From CAZXBB01 sp964638815 (GTDB taxonomy: Bacteria > Planctomycetota > Phycisphaerae > Phycisphaerales > SM1A02), in NCBI GenBank assembly GCA_964638815.1, contig CAZXBB010000269.1, forward strand, positions 1 through 25,641: a DNA stretch of 25,641 nt. The letters run 5' to 3'. Shown one piece after another: positions 22,098-25,641 of this stretch. The position numbers were made by a program, and so were the translations under genes. The notes beneath the pieces were generated by a model. The model saw only the letters and a program-made list of their open reading frames with translations, was not told the DNA's origin and made no database searches. Position 1 is the first letter of the stretch, and the number at the start of each line of letters is the position of its first letter.

Positions 22098-22619
22098 GTG
22101 GCCGACGAGCAGACCAAGTCAAGCGGCAGGAAGCTGAATATCAGGATGCTGGCGGTCGTGGGCGGCCTGCTCGCCGGGGAGGCGGCCCTCATCATCGGCG
22201 CGATGATGATGCTCGGCCGCGAGCCCGACGTGGCCCTGGCCGAGGGTGTCGATCTCGATCCGATGGTCGCCGAGCAGGAGAAGCTCGTCGAGGTTCTCGT
22301 GATCGACGGGAAGCTGCCCAACTCGAAGAGCGGCGTCGCTTTCCTCTACAGCACCGAGGTCTACGTGCAGGTGAAGAAGAAGCACGAGAGCATGGTTGCG
22401 GACAAGGTGCAGCAGTTCTACAACGAGATCAAGGCCGAGATCACGGCGATCTGGCGCACGAGCGATCCGCACCACTTCCAGGAGCCGAAGCTCGAGACGC
22501 TGACGCGCAAGCTCAACGCGATGCTTCAGCAGCGATTCGGCATCGACGAGGAAGGCGGAGAGCCGATCGTGCAGAAGTGCGTGATCGTGATGGGCACGGG
22601 CTTCCGGGTTGATCGATAA
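22098..22619 (+). CDS. fliL: FliL-like basal-body protein
   Basis: A 173-residue protein. GTG 22098 follows AGAGGAGG. It has a short cytoplasmic N-terminus, one membrane helix (about 17-39) and a periplasmic domain with VEVLVIDGKLPN..., FLYSTEVYVQVKKKHE... and a C-terminal KLNAMLQQRFG...V..CVIVMGTGFRVD, consistent with the stomatin-like FliL domain that rings the stator. Sequence divergence within FliL is high, so the call leans partly on its place directly after motB. Confidence 0.8.
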   Translation: MADEQTKSSGRKLNIRMLAVVGGLLAGEAALIIGAMMMLGREPDVALAEGVDLDPMVAEQEKLVEVLVIDGKLPNSKSGVAFLYSTEVYVQVKKKHESMVADKVQQFYNEIKAEITAIWRTSDPHHFQEPKLETLTRKLNAMLQQRFGIDEEGGEPIVQKCVIVMGTGFRVDR

Positions 22620-22718
22620 GCGCGCGCGGCGCAGAGCAGTTCTTGCGCGTGTCGGCCGAATCGCGCGCGTCCCCTTTACGCCGGTCGTCGGTTGTGACAC
22701 AATCGCGTTGCGCGTACA

Positions 22719-22746
22719 CAAGAATTCGGCGCGCCCGTGCCGATGG
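22719..22746 (+). promoter_or_regulatory. Candidate sigma-28-like promoter before fliN
   Basis: ACAAGAAT (22720 region, with CAAG at 22719-22722) and GCCGATGG (22739-22746) share the CAAG...CCGATG pair with the element before motA, at almost the same spacing. It lies in the 233-nt gap after fliL. An 11-bp palindrome TTGTGACACAA (22692-22702) sits just upstream and could be a regulator site. Confidence 0.25.
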
Positions 22747-22852
22747 GTAGTGGTTGCCCGCCCGGGAAAGGTCCCGGCAGACGACCGAGACACAGGACCA
22801 GGCAAGGCAGCCGCGGTGCCGACGAACGGCAGACGCCAGGACGGCGAACGAC

Positions 22853-23371
22853 ATGGCCGAAGATCCCGCACCGAAGAAAGCACCGAAGGACGCGTCGAGG
22901 GACGCACCGAGGGACGCAACGAGGAAAATCCCGGACACCGCGGCGCCCGAGCCGACGGCCGACGCCGACGCGTCGCCCAACGAGCTGCGTCAGGCCGAGG
23001 AGGCCCTCGCCGCGGTCGAGCATGCCGCGGCCGCGGTTGAGAAGATGGCCGGCGCCGGCGAGACCGCGACGGTCGCGATGCCGAACCTGGGCGACGTCGC
23101 CAGGGCAAACGGCGCGGTGCCCGCCGGGATCAGCCTGCTCGGCGACGTGGCGCTTCGGGTGAAGATCGAGCTCGGGCGCACGCGGATGTACGTCGAGGAC
23201 GTGCTCCGCCTGAACACGGATTCCGTGATCGAGCTCGACAAGGCGGCCGGCGACCCCGTGGACATCTTCGTCAACGACCGACACATCGCCCGTGGCGAGG
23301 TGCTCGTCCTGAACGAGAACTTCTGCGTTCGCGTGAGCGAGATCATCGATAACAGGACCGTCGGGGAGTGA
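22853..23371 (+). CDS. fliN: Flagellar motor switch protein FliN
   Basis: A 172-residue protein. The C-terminal 75 or so residues are a SpoA/FliN domain: LLGDVALRVKIELGRTRMYV, DVLRLNTDSVIELDK, AAGDPVDIFVNDRHIARGEV and NFCVRVSEI. FliN forms the lower C-ring and docks export ATPase and CheY signals. The N-terminal 95 residues are charged and Ala-rich, with a KDASRDAPRDATRK repeat, longer than in enteric FliN. The ATG at 22853 is the first after a modest AGGA site; an upstream in-frame ATG at 22754 gives an unlikely basic leader. No fliM lies beside it. Confidence 0.92.
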   Translation: MAEDPAPKKAPKDASRDAPRDATRKIPDTAAPEPTADADASPNELRQAEEALAAVEHAAAAVEKMAGAGETATVAMPNLGDVARANGAVPAGISLLGDVALRVKIELGRTRMYVEDVLRLNTDSVIELDKAAGDPVDIFVNDRHIARGEVLVLNENFCVRVSEIIDNRTVGE

Positions 23372-23449
23372 ACGAAACGACTCCGTAAAAACAGACAGAC
23401 TGATCGGGGGGCCGCCGGAGGATTCGGCGGCGCAAGCCAGGATGGCGAC

Positions 23450-24439
23450 ATGATGCGAGCGATCTCTCCGCGCTTCGGCGCGCCACTGACCTTCATTGCC
23501 CTGATCCTGATCACCGCCGGCGAAGCCGTCGCGCAGGACTTGCCGATCCGGTCGAACGGACCGGTGACGCTGCCGCTGCCTCCCGTGCGGCCGACGCCGG
23601 CCGAGTCCGTGCCGTCCGTGCCGTCCGTGCCATCCGTGGCGTCCGGGGATTCCAGGGACGCCGAGGACTCCGGCGACTCCGAGGACTCCGAGGACTCCGA
23701 GGACGCCGAGGACTCCGGGGATTCCGGGGCGAGGTCGGCGTCCACTCTGCCCCCGCCGCCCCGACCGTCTCCATCTCCGCCTGAGGCGTCCGATGCGGGC
23801 GACGACGCAGATGCGCCCGTGCCCGCGCCCCGGCCGTCGGAGCAGCGCGCTCTCGGCATTCCCAACGGTCCGCTCAGCGCCCGTCCCGCCGAGGCGCAGG
23901 CGATCGCGGGCGGCGACGGTACGCTCCTCGAGCGGATTGCCGCGCTCGACCCGCGGCGGAACGAGACCATCCGCGTCGTCGGCGCGCTCGCCGTCGTGCT
24001 CGGTCTCATGCTGCTCGTGCGTGTCCTGCTGCGGCGCGCGGGCGGTGCGCTCGGGAGCGGAAGCCGCCCGGCGGGCGTGCTCCAGGTGCTCGCGCGGTAC
24101 CCGGTCGCTCGGGGGCAGTCGCTCGTCCTCCTCAAGCTGTCGCGTCGCGTCCTGCTGGTCCACCAGTCGGGGGCAACCATGAGCACGCTCGCGGAGGTCA
24201 CCGACCGCGACGAGGTCGCGGCGCTGCTCGCGGACCTCGAGGCGGGATCGCGATCGCGCGACGCGGAGCGGTTCCGGTCGGTGCTGCGCTCCTTCGAGCG
24301 CGAGCACGAGCAGGCCCGGCGCGGACCGGGGCGCGTGCACGGGGCCGGATCCGCGGCGGAGATCGAGGTGGTGGACCTCACGCGGGGCCAGGTCCGCGGG
24401 TTCGGGTCGCTGCTTCCGCGGCGGAGGTTGCCGGCGTGA
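23450..24439 (+). CDS. fliO: FliO-like flagellar biosynthesis protein
   Basis: A 329-residue protein. It starts with a signal peptide (MMRAISPRFGAPLTFIALIL, to AVAQ), then a long disordered Pro/Ser/Asp/Glu stretch of about 120 residues including tandem VPS and EDS repeats. A membrane helix follows (about 174-192, VVGALAVVLGLMLLVRVLL) and then a FliO-type cytoplasmic domain (AGVLQVLARYPVARGQSLVL, LKLSRRVLLVHQSG). FliO assists assembly of the FliP export gate. The call rests on this topology and on the position directly before fliP, whose GTG overlaps its stop. Enteric FliO lacks the long linker. Confidence 0.8.
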   Translation: MMRAISPRFGAPLTFIALILITAGEAVAQDLPIRSNGPVTLPLPPVRPTPAESVPSVPSVPSVASGDSRDAEDSGDSEDSEDSEDAEDSGDSGARSASTLPPPPRPSPSPPEASDAGDDADAPVPAPRPSEQRALGIPNGPLSARPAEAQAIAGGDGTLLERIAALDPRRNETIRVVGALAVVLGLMLLVRVLLRRAGGALGSGSRPAGVLQVLARYPVARGQSLVLLKLSRRVLLVHQSGATMSTLAEVTDRDEVAALLADLEAGSRSRDAERFRSVLRSFEREHEQARRGPGRVHGAGSAAEIEVVDLTRGQVRGFGSLLPRRRLPA

Positions 24440-25296
24440 ACCACGCGAGGCGATCGATTCTCGCGGCGGGCGTCATCGCGTTCGCCGCCGCCGCGCCCGT
24501 GGCGGCGCAGGTCGTCGATCCCGCCGCCGCCGCCGACATGAATCCCATCGGCGTCCTCGAGGGCGCCGCGAACGCGCTGCCCGGGGTCGAGGGCAACCTG
24601 AGCGCCGCGCTCAACATCGTTCTCGTGCTGACGGTGCTGAGCCTGGTGCCGTCGATCCTGATCCTCTGTACCTGCTTCACGCGAATCGTCATCGTCCTCG
24701 GTCTCCTCCGGCAGGCGCTCGGCACGCAGGGGCTTCCCCCGAGCCAGGTGGTGGTCGGTCTCAGCCTCTTCCTTACGGTCGCGGTCATGTCACCTACGCT
24801 GGACGCGATGTACCGCGAGGGAATCGCGCCGTACACCAGCGGCGAGATCAAGGACTACCGCGTCGCGTGGGAACGCACGAAGCAGCCGCTTCGCGAGTTC
24901 ATGTTCGCCCAGCTTCATTCGACCGGGAACTGGTCGGGTGTTTACATGATGCTGAACTATCGCGGGATCGACACGTCGGACCCCACGAAGCTCACGCACG
25001 CCGACGTGGACATGCTCTCGCTGGTGCCCGCCTACATTCTGAGCGAGCTGAAGGTCTCGTTCCTGATGGGCTTTCGCATCTACCTGCCGTTCCTCGTGAT
25101 CGACATGGTGATCGCGAGCATGCTGATCTCGATGGGCATGCTCATGCTGCCTCCCGTGCTGATCTCGCTGCCCTTCAAGCTGCTGCTCTTCGTCCTCGTT
25201 GACGGCTGGCAGCTCGTCGCCGGCTCCCTGATGTCCAGCGTCGCCCGCCCCGACGTCATACTCCCGTCCGTCGGCCTCATGACCGGCGGTCCATAA
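24436..25296 (+). CDS. fliP: Flagellar export gate protein FliP
   Basis: A 286-residue inner-membrane protein, core of the type III export gate. It has a cleavable-looking signal (ILAAGVIAFAAAAPVAAQ), then the FliP signatures PSILILCTCFTRIVIVLGLL and RQALGTQGLPPSQVVVGL, and the C-terminal ELKVSFLMGFRIYLPFLVID with MLMLPPVLISLPFKLLLFVL. The GTG start at 24436 overlaps the fliO stop by 4 nt (GTGA), indicating coupling. Confidence 0.97.
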   Translation: MNHARRSILAAGVIAFAAAAPVAAQVVDPAAAADMNPIGVLEGAANALPGVEGNLSAALNIVLVLTVLSLVPSILILCTCFTRIVIVLGLLRQALGTQGLPPSQVVVGLSLFLTVAVMSPTLDAMYREGIAPYTSGEIKDYRVAWERTKQPLREFMFAQLHSTGNWSGVYMMLNYRGIDTSDPTKLTHADVDMLSLVPAYILSELKVSFLMGFRIYLPFLVIDMVIASMLISMGMLMLPPVLISLPFKLLLFVLVDGWQLVAGSLMSSVARPDVILPSVGLMTGGP

Positions 25297-25320
25297 CCGA
25301 AGCAGGCACGCGCCCGGGGC

Positions 25321-25355
25321 GAGCCCCGAGCCCCGAGCCTCAAGCCCCGAGCCCC
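25321..25355. repeat. GAGCCCC heptamer repeat between fliP and fliQ
   Basis: Five head-to-tail copies of GAGCCCC, with GAGCCTC and AAGCCCC variants, fill most of the 76-nt fliP-fliQ gap inside the flagellar operon. Confidence 0.8.
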
Positions 25356-25372
25356 GAGCGTCACGAACCCCA

Positions 25373-25630
25373 ATGCCCACCGACGCCATCGATGTCGTAC
25401 GCAGCGCGCTCTTCGAAGCGCTTCTGATCGCGCTGCCGATCCTCGGCGCCGGGCTGGTGGTGGGCCTGATCATCAGCCTGTTCCAGGCCGTCACGCAGAT
25501 CCAGGAGCAGACGCTCACCTTCGTTCCGAAGATCATCGTGATGATCGTGGTCGCGATCTTCCTGCTGGGATGGATCGCGGCGCGGATGATGGACTTTGCG
25601 CACGAGATGTTCACGGGGATGACGTCGTGA
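25373..25630 (+). CDS. fliQ: Flagellar export gate protein FliQ
   Basis: An 85-residue protein with two membrane helices: LLIALPILGAGLVVGLIISL running into FQAVTQIQEQTLTFVPKI, the family hallmark, and IIVMIVVAIFLLGWIA. FliQ packs around FliP and FliR in the export gate. The ATG at 25373 has no clear ribosome site, being preceded by the heptamer repeat; it fits the family length. Confidence 0.96.
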   Translation: MPTDAIDVVRSALFEALLIALPILGAGLVVGLIISLFQAVTQIQEQTLTFVPKIIVMIVVAIFLLGWIAARMMDFAHEMFTGMTS

Positions 25631-25641
25631 AGGGGAAAGGC
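25627..25641 (+). CDS. Possible first codons of fliR (truncated by the window end)
   Basis: GTG at 25627 overlaps the fliQ stop as GTGA, the same arrangement used by fliO-fliP, and the next four codons are open. FliR normally follows FliQ. With only five codons visible the call rests on position alone. Confidence 0.35.

Noticed and set aside
22692..22712. Sigma-54 promoter before fliN (TGACAC...TTGC)
   Set aside because: The distance between the GG-like and GC elements is 12 instead of 10 bases and the GG is GA.

Overview
The window is strongly GC-rich bacterial chromosome with dense coding on both strands and many GTG starts. It most likely comes from a flagellated planctomycete of the Phycisphaerae type (inference). 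The reasons are four secreted proteins ending in paired calcium-loop repeats of the form D-x-N/D-G-D-G...F-x-D-L-L...W-G-x-C (the planctomycete 'GC-type' dockerin-like tail), the D-C-N-x-N-G-V...D-E-C spacer typical of these bacteria, and a cysteine-free FmdB-like small protein. The mot/fli cluster and lptE-like gene indicate flagella and an outer membrane. No rRNA, tRNA, CRISPR array, IS element or prophage was recognised.

Layout. (1) About 170-6200 is an accessory block of secreted dockerin-tailed proteins: an unknown protein (171-1511, -), an SGNH-hydrolase-like protein (1793-3019, +) followed by an orphan decayed dockerin pair (3044-3220), a small protein (3608-4291, -) and an FG-GAP seven-repeat propeller (4625-6175, -), with a FmdB-like gene between them. 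(2) About 6500-12230 is housekeeping: rpsB-tsf and dihydroorotase on -, a small Cys-rich lipoprotein with its own terminator, then uvrC (lacking the C-terminal HhH region) overlapping a DUF167/YggU gene on + and closed by a strong terminator. (3) About 12234-13510 is a small island: a two-gene cassette on - (XRE-DUF6922 regulator plus AbiEii-type nucleotidyltransferase), a candidate toxin-antitoxin module, flanked by copies of a GGTGCAGGCG hairpin repeat. (4) About 13660-17690 on - carries a BamD-like TPR gene, a LptE-like lipoprotein (4-nt overlap) and ftsH, an envelope-biogenesis and quality-control group. (5) 17741-17940 is an array of 18 units of 11-12 bp in front of a FecR-like/cyclophilin fusion gene and a lipid-kinase-like gene. 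(6) 20381 to the end is a flagellar operon: motA, motB, fliL, fliN, fliO, fliP, fliQ and probably the first codons of fliR.

The gene groups mostly look like independent units. The flagellar genes together encode stator, switch and export-gate parts. The dockerin proteins share a C-terminal tail that presumably determines surface attachment. A recurring theme is short tandem repeats (7, 11, 13, 14, 18 and 66 bp) in almost every larger intergenic gap. All calls come from reading the sequence; no database search was run.
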